Source of the DNA: Micromonospora sp. NBC_00421
GTDB lineage: Bacteria; Actinomycetota; Actinomycetes; Mycobacteriales; Micromonosporaceae
Reading direction: 5' to 3'
Length of the DNA: 64,000 nucleotides
NCBI RefSeq assembly: GCF_036017915.1
Contig: NZ_CP107929.1
Location: 4,158,001 to 4,222,000, forward strand
How positions within the stretch are numbered: position 1 is the first letter of the stretch; every line of letters begins with the position of its first letter. The position numbers and the translations under genes are program-made. The notes below the pieces were generated by a model that worked only from the letters and a program-made list of their open reading frames with translations, was not told where the DNA came from and searched no databases. Below are positions 7,362 through 15,627 of the stretch, in pieces.

Positions 7362-9472
7362 CGGGCCCAGAGCCGGGCCAGGGGTGTCGGGGCCCACCAG
7401 TTCCAGCGGCCCAGCAGGCGCATGGTGGCGGGCACGAGCAGGGCCCGGACCAGGGTCGCGTCCACCACGATCGCCACGATCATGCCGATCCCGATCAGCT
7501 TGATGTAGGCCATCCCACCGGTGGTGAAGCCGGCCACCACGATGATCAGCAGCAGCGCGGCGGCGGTGATGATCCGGCCGGTGCGTTGCAGGCCGACGGC
7601 GACCGCTGCGGTGTTGTCGCCGGTGCGGTCCCACTCCTCGCGGACCCGGCTGAGCAGGAACACCTCGTAGTCGGTGGCCAGTCCGAACAGCACCGCGAGC
7701 ATCAGGATGAGGTTGCTCGGCTCGATGAACCCGGTGGAGGTGAAGCCGAGCGGGCCGGCCAGGTGCCCGTCCTGGAAGATCCAGACCACCACGCCGAACG
7801 ACGCGCCGATCGACAGCAGGTTCATCAGCACCGCCTTGACCGGCAGCACCACCGAGCCGAAGGCGAGGAAGAGCAGCAGCAGGGTCGCGCCGGCCATCAG
7901 CAGCGCCATCCAGGGCAGCCGGTGACCGAGGCTGTCCAGCAGGTCGACGTCGGCGGCGGGCCGCCCACCGACGAGCACCTCCGCCCCGGCCGGGCCGGGC
8001 AGGTCGCGCAGCTCCCGCACCAGGTCCCGGGCGTCGTCGCCGGTCGGCTCCCCGGGGTAGCTCACCGACAGCAGGGTGGACTCCCCCTCGGCCGCCGTGA
8101 CCTGGACGCCGGTCACCCCGGGCAGCGCCGCGATCCGGTCGGCGAACGGTCGCGCCGCGTCGGCCGGCGCACCGGAGACCAGCACCTCGATCGGGGCGAT
8201 CGTGCCGCCGGGGAAATCGGCGGAGATCCGCTCGGAGACCACCCGGGGCGCGGCGTCCGCCGGCAGCACCCGCTCGTCGACCCCGCCGAAGGTGATCCGC
8301 GCGAACGGGGTGGCCAGCACGCCGAGCAGCACCGCGACCCCCACCAGGTAGAGCACCGGCCGGCGCATCACGCTGCGCGCGATCCGGGCCCAGGCGCCGC
8401 CGGCCTCACCCGTCGCCCGCCGCGCACCCCGCGACCCCCGCCGCCACGGCAGCGGTACGCGCACCGCGTCCACCCGGTGGCCGAGCACCACCAGCAGGGC
8501 CGGCAGCACGGTGAGCGCGGCCAGCATGGCGATCAGCACGGCGGCCATCCCGCCGAAGCCCATCGAGCGCAGGAACGGCTGCGGGAAGATCAACAGGCTG
8601 GCCATGGCGAGCGCGACGGTGAGCCCGGAGACGAAGACGGTCCGACCGGCGGTGAGCATGGTGCGCCTGATCGCCTCGGCGGTGCTCCGCCCGGCGGCCA
8701 ACTCCTCCCGGAACCGGCTGATGACGAACAGCGCGTAGTCCACCGCCATCCCGAGGCCGATCAGGGTGATCACGTTGATCGCGAAGATCGACACGTCGGT
8801 GACCATGTTGACCAGGCGTACCGCCACGAATGCGCCGAGGATGGCCAGCCCGCCGACGAGCAGCGGGGTGCCGGCGGCGACCAGCCCACCGAAGATCAAC
8901 ACCAGCAGCACCAGCAGCACCGGCATGGACAGCAGCTCGGCCCGGGTGACGTCCTCGGTGCTCTGGCTGGTGGCCTCCGCCTGGAACGCCACCAGCCCGC
9001 CGACCTCGGTCCGCAGACCTGGTGCGTCCAGTGCCGGACGCAGCGCCTCGAACTGCGCCGAACGGGCGTCCTCGTCGGTGCCGGTGAGCTTGACAAGCGC
9101 GTAGGTGGCCCGCCGGTCCTCGGCGACCAGCGCGGGCGCGGGGGCGTCGTACCAGGTGGTCACCTGGGCCACCTCGGCGCGCTGGCGCAGCCCGGCCACG
9201 ATGAAGGTCACCGGGTCGCGGAACTCCGGATCCTCGACTGAGGCGGTGTCGCTGGACCAGAGCACGATCACGTCGGCGCCCTGCCTGCCGAGTTCGGCGG
9301 TGACCCGCTGCACGGTCCGGCTGGACTCGCTCGCCGGGTCGTCGAACCCGCCCCCGGTCAGCTCGCCGAAAACCCCGGTGCCCCAGGTGGCCCCGACGGC
9401 CATCAGCACCCCGGCGGCGGCCAGCACCACCCACCGGGCGCGCACCACCACCCGCCCCCACCAGGCGAACAT
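7232..9472 (-). CDS. MMPL-family RND transporter
   Basis: A 746-residue resistance-nodulation-division exporter of the MMPL type, a class that moves lipids or lipophilic drugs across actinobacterial membranes. Two repeats of large periplasmic loop plus TM bundle are visible; the two TM4-type motifs are GLGMAVDYALFVISR and LFGLATDYEVFLLSR. The start MFAWWGRVVVRARW places TM1 at residues 12-32. The C-terminal tail is acidic, Ala/Pro-rich and overlaps the brkB-like gene by 130 bp. The substrate is unknown. Confidence 0.94.
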   Translation of the reverse strand: MFAWWGRVVVRARWVVLAAAGVLMAVGATWGTGVFGELTGGGFDDPASESSRTVQRVTAELGRQGADVIVLWSSDTASVEDPEFRDPVTFIVAGLRQRAEVAQVTTWYDAPAPALVAEDRRATYALVKLTGTDEDARSAQFEALRPALDAPGLRTEVGGLVAFQAEATSQSTEDVTRAELLSMPVLLVLLVLIFGGLVAAGTPLLVGGLAILGAFVAVRLVNMVTDVSIFAINVITLIGLGMAVDYALFVISRFREELAAGRSTAEAIRRTMLTAGRTVFVSGLTVALAMASLLIFPQPFLRSMGFGGMAAVLIAMLAALTVLPALLVVLGHRVDAVRVPLPWRRGSRGARRATGEAGGAWARIARSVMRRPVLYLVGVAVLLGVLATPFARITFGGVDERVLPADAAPRVVSERISADFPGGTIAPIEVLVSGAPADAARPFADRIAALPGVTGVQVTAAEGESTLLSVSYPGEPTGDDARDLVRELRDLPGPAGAEVLVGGRPAADVDLLDSLGHRLPWMALLMAGATLLLLFLAFGSVVLPVKAVLMNLLSIGASFGVVVWIFQDGHLAGPLGFTSTGFIEPSNLILMLAVLFGLATDYEVFLLSRVREEWDRTGDNTAAVAVGLQRTGRIITAAALLLIIVVAGFTTGGMAYIKLIGIGMIVAIVVDATLVRALLVPATMRLLGRWNWWAPTPLARLWARYGLRETDDPAEPSAAGAAPEPDADPEAAARRARQRDNARVAE

Positions 9473-9685
9473 CGCCTCTCCCCTCGTCGACCCCACCGTC
9501 GCCCGACCCGGGCCACCGTCACCGGACCCGAACCGCCCGGCGACGGCAGTCGCGCCGTGACCGGGATCAACTATCGCAAGTGTCGTTCGCGTTCCGGGGG
9601 CGACCCGGCACCGCTGGGACCGCAACGGCCCGCACCCGATCGAGCCGGCAGACGGACGCGGCGCGCCGCAGTAGGCTGCGCAGGC

Positions 9686-11287
9686 ATGAGCGATGCGAGT
9701 GAGCTGCCGTCCCGCGCCGACGTCGTGATCATCGGATCGGGGCACAACGGGCTGGTCTCCGCCGTCCTGCTGGCCCGTGCCGGGCTGGACGTGCTGGTGC
9801 TGGAGGCGGCAGAGGTGATCGGCGGGGCCACCCGCACCGAGAACCCGTTCCCGAAGGTGCCCGCGCTGCGCCACTCCACCGGGTCGTACCTGCTGGGGTT
9901 GATGCCACCGGAGCTGCTCGCCGCCCTCGACGTGCGCATCCCGGTGCTGCGCCGGGACCCGCACTACTTCCTGCCCACCCCGGGCGGGGCCGGTGCGCCC
10001 TACCTGCTGTTCGGCAGCGACACCGCCGCCACCCGGCGGCAGCTCACCGAGTTCTTCTCCCCCGCCGACGTGGCCGCCGACGACGCGCTCCAGGCCGAGC
10101 TGGCGCAGCTCCGCGCCGACCTGGCCCCGGCCTGGCTGGCGGACCCGCTGCCGGTGGAGCAGACCGCCGAGCGGTACGTCCGTCCCGGACTGCGACAGGT
10201 CTTCGTCGACCTGGTACGCGGCTCCGTCGCCGACTACCTGGCCCGCTTCGACTTCCGCTCCGAGCTGCTGGTGAGCATGTACGCGGTCACCGACGGGCTG
10301 TCCGGCCTCAACGCCGGTCCGGACGACCCCGGGACCGGTCACAACTTCCTGGTGCACAACATGTGCCGGTTGCCCGGTTCCGACGGCACCTGGATGATCG
10401 CCGAGGGCGGCATGGGCACCGTCTCCCGCACCTTCGCCGAGGCCGCCCGGTCGGCCGGGGCGACCATCCTGACCGGTGCCCGGGTCGACGCCGTCACCCT
10501 GGCCGGGGGCGCGGCCTCGGGCGTCCGGCTCGCCGACGGGCGGGAGGTCACCGCCGAGGTGGTGCTCGGCGCGTGTGACCCGTACCGGCTGATGGAGCTG
10601 GTGCCCGACGGCGCGCTGCCGGCGGAGCTGGGCGCGCGGATGGCGGCGGTCCGCCGGCCCGGCACCACCCTCAAGCTGAACCTGGCGCTGACCGGGCTGC
10701 CCCGGTTCTCCTGCCTGCCGGCGGACGCGCCCAGCCCGTTCGGGTCCACCATCCACCTGCTGCCCGGATCCGCGTCGCTGGTCGGGGCGGGAGGCGAGTC
10801 GCCGATGGCGGCGCTACGGGCGATGTGGGCGGACGTCCAGGCCGGTCGGCTGCCCGACGAGCCGACCATCGAGTGGTACCTGCACACCACCGTCGACCCG
10901 TCGCTGTCCGACCCGGCCGGGCACCACTCGTCGGCGCTGTTCGTCCAGTCGGTGCCCTACACGCTGGCCGGCACCGACTGGGACGCGGCGCTGCCCGGCT
11001 ACGTCGCCCGCCTGGTGGAGATCTGCGAACGGTACGCCCCGGGCACCGGTGACCTGATCGCCGACGCGGTGCCGCTGCCGCCGCCCGGCATCGAGGCGCA
11101 CTTCGGCATCACCGGCGGGCACATCCACCACGTCGACAACACCGTCTCGTTCACCGACCGGATGCCGTGCGCCACCGGCATCGACGGGGTCTACGCCGGC
11201 AGCGCCGGCTGCCACCCGGCCGGCAGCGTGATCGGCGCGGCCGGCCACAACGCCGCCCGACGCATCCTCGCCGACCTGGGCCGCTGA
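9686..11287 (+). CDS. FAD-dependent oxidoreductase (phytoene desaturase/PYROXD2-like)
   Basis: A 533-residue amine-oxidase-superfamily flavoprotein. The N-terminal Rossmann loop is VVIIGSGHNGLVSAVLLARAG with ..VLEAAEVIGGATRT, and the C-terminal FAD motif reads GIDGVYAGSAGCHPAGSVIG. The family includes PYROXD2-type proteins and carotenoid desaturases; no other carotenoid genes are nearby, so the PYROXD2-like reading is favoured. The ATG at 9686 follows GGCTGCGCAGG. The 3' end overlaps the convergent TMEM175-like gene by 97 bp. Confidence 0.92.
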   Translation: MSDASELPSRADVVIIGSGHNGLVSAVLLARAGLDVLVLEAAEVIGGATRTENPFPKVPALRHSTGSYLLGLMPPELLAALDVRIPVLRRDPHYFLPTPGGAGAPYLLFGSDTAATRRQLTEFFSPADVAADDALQAELAQLRADLAPAWLADPLPVEQTAERYVRPGLRQVFVDLVRGSVADYLARFDFRSELLVSMYAVTDGLSGLNAGPDDPGTGHNFLVHNMCRLPGSDGTWMIAEGGMGTVSRTFAEAARSAGATILTGARVDAVTLAGGAASGVRLADGREVTAEVVLGACDPYRLMELVPDGALPAELGARMAAVRRPGTTLKLNLALTGLPRFSCLPADAPSPFGSTIHLLPGSASLVGAGGESPMAALRAMWADVQAGRLPDEPTIEWYLHTTVDPSLSDPAGHHSSALFVQSVPYTLAGTDWDAALPGYVARLVEICERYAPGTGDLIADAVPLPPPGIEAHFGITGGHIHHVDNTVSFTDRMPCATGIDGVYAGSAGCHPAGSVIGAAGHNAARRILADLGR

Positions 11288-11913
11288 GCCGCACCACGCT
11301 CGGACCGCGAACACGACCGCCCGGTCGGCGCACCACGGGCCCGGCTCGGCACCGGGGCGGTCAGGCACGGGCCGAGCAGGAAGCGCCGGGCCACGGCGCG
11401 GGCGAGCCGGGGATCCAGCCCGGGGTGCAGCAGGCGTCGGCGGCGGGCCCACCACCAGCTCAGGTTGAAGAAGAGCGCCTCGCCCAACACCGTGCCGACA
11501 TAGAGCGCGGCGGTCAGCCGCTGGTCGGCGGGGGTGCCGCGCAGGTTGTCGGCGAGCAGGCTGGCCGCGAACGGAATGGCCGCGACGAACAGCAACAACA
11601 ACAGATTGAGTACGACGAGCAACTGGTCGACCCGGACGACGTACCGCCACATGTTGTGGTGGGTGAGCCAGACCTGCCCGACGATCGCGAAGGTGATCAC
11701 GTACGCCAGGTAGGCGGGCCACTCGTGGAAGAGCGCGTCCGGTAACTCCTGCCCCTCGGGCCGCTGCGGACTGAGTTGGAGCAGCTCCACCGACATCAGC
11801 GTCAGCACGATCGCGATCACCGCATCGCTGAACGCCTCCACCCGCGAGGCGTCCCGCTCCTTCTCCGTCCACCGCCCGAACTCGTACTGCTCCCCCTCAT
11901 CCACCCGTCCCAC
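11191..11913 (-). CDS. TMEM175-family (DUF1211) membrane protein, potassium-channel-like
   Basis: 240 residues. The diagnostic RxEAFSDAV motif (SRVEAFSDAVIAIVLTLM, about residues 23-40) marks TM1 of the TMEM175 fold, followed by the conserved WLTHHNMWRYV segment and further hydrophobic helices. Bacterial members form potassium-selective channels. The last 45 residues (Arg/Ala/Pro-rich) look like read-through tail and overlap the convergent FAD gene by 97 bp. Start choice is uncertain: GTG at 11913 or 11904. A (CCCACG)12 array begins 6 bp upstream of the start. Confidence 0.88.
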   Translation of the reverse strand: MGRVDEGEQYEFGRWTEKERDASRVEAFSDAVIAIVLTLMSVELLQLSPQRPEGQELPDALFHEWPAYLAYVITFAIVGQVWLTHHNMWRYVVRVDQLLVVLNLLLLLFVAAIPFAASLLADNLRGTPADQRLTAALYVGTVLGEALFFNLSWWWARRRRLLHPGLDPRLARAVARRFLLGPCLTAPVPSRARGAPTGRSCSRSERGAAQRPRSARMRRAALWPAAPITLPAGWQPALPA

Positions 11914-11918
11914 CCCAC

Positions 11919-11990
11919 CCCCACGCCCACGCCCACGCCCACGCCCACGCCCACGCCCACGCCCACGCCCACGCCCACGCCCACGCCCAC
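11919..11990. repeat. (CCCACG)n hexanucleotide microsatellite
   Basis: About 12 essentially perfect copies of CCCACG (72 bp) immediately upstream of the TMEM175-like start and directly abutting palindrome copy C. On the strand encoding the TMEM175 mRNA it reads GTGGGC repeats, so the leader would be G-rich and able to form G-quadruplexes. Copy-number change would alter promoter spacing or leader length. Confidence 0.95.
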
Positions 11991-12065
11991 GGCGATCATG
12001 GAGTGGTGGTGCCCGGAGTGCACCGGTTCAGGGCCTTTGCGGCCCAGCACAACTCCATGATCGCC
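11991..12065. repeat. Palindromic element, family 2, copy C
   Basis: An inverted repeat whose outer arms are GGCGATCATGGAGT (11991-12004) and its exact complement (12052-12065), extended by about 4 further near-matching bases. The interior holds a smaller hairpin GGGCC/GGCCC (12031-12045). The left arm is identical over 20 bp to that of copy D at 41905. It is located downstream of the Rieske-fusion gene. Confidence 0.85.
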
Positions 12066-12115
12066 GGAAACAGGGGTCGGGCGGGGTGGAACGGGTCAGG
12101 GGGTGGGGGGAACGG

Positions 12116-13672
12116 TCAGGGGGTGGGGGTCTCGGTGCGGGCGGCGCGGATCTTGTGACCCACGCTGGTCAGGCAGCGGCCGGAGGGTAGGTCGAACTTC
12201 CAGCCGTGCAGTTGGCAGGTGAGCTGGTCGCCGTCGACGATGCCGAACCGGGTCAGGTCCGCCTTGAGGTGCGGGCAGCGGCGCTGCACCACCCAGTCGC
12301 CCAGGGTGACGTCCTCGGCGTCGACGGCCCGCTCGTGCTCGTCGTACCAGCCTTCGGCGTACTGCAGGCGCTCGGTGGACAGGCACTTGAAGAAGGCGTA
12401 CACGAACTCGTTGTACTGGCCGATCCGGGCCGCCGAGAAGCGGCAGGACAGGAAGAGCGAGTTGACCCAGTCGACCTCGTCGATGTGCAACAGGTGCTCG
12501 ATCAGCGCCCGCTCGGTACGGAACCGGTACCGGACCTTCTCGTCGGCGTACGGCCGGACCTGCTTGCCCGGGAAGTCCACCACGATCGACTCGACGCTCT
12601 GGCCGTCGTAGCCCACCAGGTCGAAGCGGACCGGCCCCCCGACCCCCTTGGCCAGGTAGATCGACTCGTCGAGCAACGGCTCGATCCGGCTCTTCATGCC
12701 GGCCAGCACGTCGATCTCGGGGTGCCGCCAGGACGCCTTCTCCGCCTCGATCACCCCGCGCTTACGCTCCCGCATCTCCTCCAGGTGCGCCGTCTTGTTC
12801 GCGAAGAACTCCTCGACCGGCTGCGGGTGGGTGGTGGTCGCGCCGGAGGTGGTCACCTCGGCGACGCTGCCCGGCAGCAGCACGATGCCGTTGGTGCCGC
12901 CGACCTTCGCGTACTCGGACAGGAACACCGACTGGTCGGGGAAGATGTTGCCCTCGTCGCCGTGGATGTCGTTGAACTGCCACAGCGCGTCGTCGAGGAA
13001 GCACGGCGGGCCGGCGATCGGAAAGACGTGGTCGGCCTTCAGGTCGTCGATGTAGCGCCAGGTCCGGTCGAACTGCCGCTCCCGCTTCTGCTTGCCGAAC
13101 GCGGTCTTGGCCGACTGTGGCAGCTCGTAGACCATCGGGTACCAGATCGCGCCGGAGAACTGGAGCAGGTGCGCGTGCACGTGGCCCAGCTCGGCGAAGA
13201 CGGTCAGGTCGGTGGGGCGGGCGTCGTTCTGGTTGAGCAGCCGGACCCCGTCGTACTCCACCCAGAGCGACGAGTCGCCGATCGGGCCGTCGGTCGGGCT
13301 GGTCAGCGCCTGGATCATGATCTTCAGGCCGCCGTCCAGCTCCACCACCTGCTCGTTGGGCGCCCGAAGGAACTTCGTGAAGCCCAGCGCCCGCAGCTCG
13401 TCCTCCATCTCGGAGGTGGGGAACTCGGGCAGCAGGACGGTGGCGTCCTTCGAGACGAAGTCGCGCAGGTGCTTGGCGTCGAAGTGGTCCCGGTGCAGGT
13501 GCGACACGTACAGGTAGTCGACCCGGCCCAGGGCCTCCCAGTCGAGCAGGGAGTTGTCCGGGAACGGGAACCAGGAGGCGAAGTAGGCCGGATTGACCCA
13601 CGGGTCGCACAGGATGCTGCCCGCAGCCGTGTCGATCCGCATGCTGGCATGCCCCGTACCGGTCACTCGCAC
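12116..13672 (-). CDS. Metallo-beta-lactamase-fold hydrolase fused to a C-terminal Rieske domain
   Basis: A 518-residue cytoplasmic protein. The N-terminal half (about 1-250) is an UlaG-like MBL domain with HLHRDHFDAKHL as the metal motif. The C-terminal 60 residues are a Rieske [2Fe-2S] domain (CPHLKAD ... CQLHGWKFDL), giving the C-x-H and C-x2-H ligand pairs. The same two domains occur in CMP-Neu5Ac hydroxylase, but there Rieske is N-terminal. The GTG at 13672 is chosen because AGGGGG lies 6 nt upstream and the domain starts there. The substrate is unknown. Confidence 0.9.
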   Translation of the reverse strand: MRVTGTGHASMRIDTAAGSILCDPWVNPAYFASWFPFPDNSLLDWEALGRVDYLYVSHLHRDHFDAKHLRDFVSKDATVLLPEFPTSEMEDELRALGFTKFLRAPNEQVVELDGGLKIMIQALTSPTDGPIGDSSLWVEYDGVRLLNQNDARPTDLTVFAELGHVHAHLLQFSGAIWYPMVYELPQSAKTAFGKQKRERQFDRTWRYIDDLKADHVFPIAGPPCFLDDALWQFNDIHGDEGNIFPDQSVFLSEYAKVGGTNGIVLLPGSVAEVTTSGATTTHPQPVEEFFANKTAHLEEMRERKRGVIEAEKASWRHPEIDVLAGMKSRIEPLLDESIYLAKGVGGPVRFDLVGYDGQSVESIVVDFPGKQVRPYADEKVRYRFRTERALIEHLLHIDEVDWVNSLFLSCRFSAARIGQYNEFVYAFFKCLSTERLQYAEGWYDEHERAVDAEDVTLGDWVVQRRCPHLKADLTRFGIVDGDQLTCQLHGWKFDLPSGRCLTSVGHKIRAARTETPTP

Positions 13673-14102
13673 CGCAGTCCCCCTCAAACAGACAATCAAG
13701 GTGTACGTCCGAACGCTACCGGAGGCAGTGTGGTCGACGGTCCGCGACGCCGGTAGAGCCGATCCGCCCCGCCGGAAACGGGTCCTACGGCCCGGGTCCC
13801 CGGACGGCTTCCCGGCGGGTCCTCCCGGCTCCTGCCGGGGCTGCCGCCCCGGCCGCCGATCCTGGCCGGCGCGGGTGCTGTCGGTCGACAGCCGCACCGC
13901 ACTCCACACTCCACGCGAGCCGCACCGCACTCCAAGCGAGCCGCACCGCACCCCAAGCGAGCCGCACCGCGCCCTACGCGAGCCGCACCGCACTCCATGC
14001 GCTCCCCGGTCCGTCGCGCCCCAGCAGGGCGGACCCCGCACCGGGCCCGGGGCAGGGCGTGCCAGACTAACCGGAGATCCGATCGCGAGGGAAGGACCGA
14101 CA
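13673..14102. other. Intergenic region with a 21-bp tandem array
   Basis: A 430-bp stretch between divergent genes. No convincing gene is seen. It contains the promoters of the flanking genes and a tandem array at 13915-13998. The DUF2631 gene begins at 14103 with AAGGA just upstream of its start. Confidence 0.6.
13915..13998. repeat. 21-bp tandem repeat array
   Basis: Four head-to-tail copies of GCGAGCCGCACCGCACTCCA plus one base (units at 13915, 13936, 13957 and 13978), differing at a few positions, with a degenerate fifth copy at about 13889. The 21-bp period equals about two helical turns. It is non-coding as far as I can tell and sits between the divergent Rieske-fusion and DUF2631 genes. 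Confidence 0.9.
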
Positions 14103-14324
14103 GTGGCAGGAAGCGAGCCGGTAACCGCGCCAGATCAGCACAGGCCCGGGCACCGCAAGGCCGGGCGGATCGGCGCGGTGCTCTCCGCGTTGGCGCTGTT
14201 GGCGATGCTGTGCGGCAACCACGAGGGCAAGGTCGAGGACATCTGGCTGGTCGGCCTGGCCGTGGCGTTGCTGGCGATCGTCGTCGGCGACGCCGTGCTG
14301 CGCCGCAGCGGGCTGCGCTCCTGA
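14103..14324 (+). CDS. DUF2631 small membrane protein
   Basis: A 73-residue protein with two predicted transmembrane helices (about residues 24-40 and 50-67) separated by GNHEGKVEDIW, the pattern of the actinobacterial DUF2631 family, normally found near dxr/cdsA. GTG start with AAGGA 8 nt upstream. The function is unknown. A strong hairpin terminator follows at 14346-14375. Confidence 0.85.
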   Translation: MAGSEPVTAPDQHRPGHRKAGRIGAVLSALALLAMLCGNHEGKVEDIWLVGLAVALLAIVVGDAVLRRSGLRS

Positions 14325-14345
14325 CGCACCGCCCCCCAGACGCGC

Positions 14346-14375
14346 GAGGGCCCGCCCCGGTCGGGGCGGGCCCTC
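14346..14375. terminator. Bidirectional hairpin terminator
   Basis: A perfect 14-bp inverted repeat (left GAGGGCCCGCCCCG) with a 2-nt centre, between the convergent 3' ends of the DUF2631 and DivIVA-like genes. No U-tract follows, as is usual for high-GC actinobacterial terminators. Confidence 0.88.
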
Positions 14376-14390
14376 GTCATGTCCGGGGGA

Positions 14391-15605
14391 TCAACGACCG
14401 AAGAGGATGTCCTGGACGTCCTTGAGCGCGGCGTCGACCTCGGCCTCGAAATAGCCGCCGGGCACCAGCCCGAACCGCAGCGTGTCCAGTTCCTTCGGGT
14501 TCACCGGCATCTGGTTGCGGCCCTGCATCCCACCGAGCAGGCTCTCGAAGAACCGGTCCACCTGGTCGGGGTCGTACCCGCTGCCGAAGCGGCGCACCTG
14601 GAAGCTGCGCCGGATCTGGTCGACCCGGTACAGCTCGCTCCCGGGCGGACCGGCCATCGGCGGACCCACCATCGGCGGACCACCCACCGGCGGGCCCATC
14701 GGCGGCGGACCACCGATCGGCTGGCCCATCGGCTGCTGTGGCATGGGCGGCGGACCGGCCGGGCCACGACCACGCAGGTCCCGCGGGTCGCGCTCGGGCA
14801 TCCGGTCCCGCTCGGGCATCCGGTCGCGGTCCGGCATCCGGTCCCGCGGGTCCCGCTCGGGCATCCGGTCACGCTCCAGCATCCGGTCGCGCTCGGGCAT
14901 CCGGATCTCGGCGGTCATGTCGGTACGACCGTGCCGGCCCGCCTCGAACCCGTCGAAGCGCTGCTCGTCCGGAGGGCCGTAGCCGCTACCCGGGCCTGCC
15001 GGCAGGCCACGCGGCGGTGGGCCACCGTGCCCCATCGGCCCGCCCGGACCGGGACCCATCGGCCCGCCCGGACCGGGACCCATCGGCGCAACGGGACCGG
15101 GTCCCATCGGCCCGCCGGGGCCCGGCCCCAACTGCCCACGCGGTGCGTCGTACCCGCCACGCGGTGCGTCGTACCCGCCGGCGAAGGCGCCCGTCGGCTC
15201 GTCGTAGCGGTTGCCGTAGCGGTCCGGCGGGCCGGGCTGGGCCGGCATGGCCCGGGGCGGCATCGCCTGTGGTGCCGGTGGCAGACCGCGGTGTTCGTCG
15301 CGCATGGGAGGGGCGAGCCGGTCCGCGCCGCGCGGGTCGGCACCCCGACCGCTCGGCACGGCGCGCTCCTCCAGCTCGGCCAGCTGCCGCTCGACCCGGT
15401 CCAGGTGCAGGTCGACCTGCCACTCGTCGTAACCGTTGAAGCGGACCCGGAAGACCACGTCGTGGACCTCCTGGGAGGCCACGGGAGCACCGACCGGCTG
15501 ACCGGCGAGGGTCGCCTCCACCCGGTCCAGGAAGGCATCGACCTCGTCGACCTTGTAGCCCCGGCGGAGCGCCTTACGCCGGAAACGCTGACCCTGACTC
15601 GCCAC
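14391..15605 (-). CDS. DivIVA-domain protein with two DivIVA-like ends and low-complexity middle
   Basis: 404 residues. The N-terminus (FRRKALRRGYKVDEVDAFLDRV) and the C-terminus (SFQVRRFGSGYDPDQVDRFFESLL, shown in part) each carry a DivIVA-type motif. The roughly 250 residues between contain GPGGPMGPG repeats and MPERDRM-type charged repeats. DivIVA-fold proteins bind curved membranes and recruit polar growth factors; whether this one does so is inference. The GTG at 15605 has AGGAGA 5 nt upstream. It lies immediately downstream of rlmN (22-bp gap), so probably in the same transcript. Confidence 0.85.
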   Translation of the reverse strand: MASQGQRFRRKALRRGYKVDEVDAFLDRVEATLAGQPVGAPVASQEVHDVVFRVRFNGYDEWQVDLHLDRVERQLAELEERAVPSGRGADPRGADRLAPPMRDEHRGLPPAPQAMPPRAMPAQPGPPDRYGNRYDEPTGAFAGGYDAPRGGYDAPRGQLGPGPGGPMGPGPVAPMGPGPGGPMGPGPGGPMGHGGPPPRGLPAGPGSGYGPPDEQRFDGFEAGRHGRTDMTAEIRMPERDRMLERDRMPERDPRDRMPDRDRMPERDRMPERDPRDLRGRGPAGPPPMPQQPMGQPIGGPPPMGPPVGGPPMVGPPMAGPPGSELYRVDQIRRSFQVRRFGSGYDPDQVDRFFESLLGGMQGRNQMPVNPKELDTLRFGLVPGGYFEAEVDAALKDVQDILFGR

Positions 15606-15627
15606 TATGTCTCCTGGTCTCGTACCG

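Noticed and set aside
6983..9241. Long plus-strand frame antisense to the MMPL gene
   Set aside because: Low-complexity His/Gln/Arg-rich translation with no family; the minus strand is a full MMPL protein.
11919..11990. Considered as a CRISPR-like array
   Set aside because: It is a 6-bp microsatellite without spacers, and no cas genes are present.
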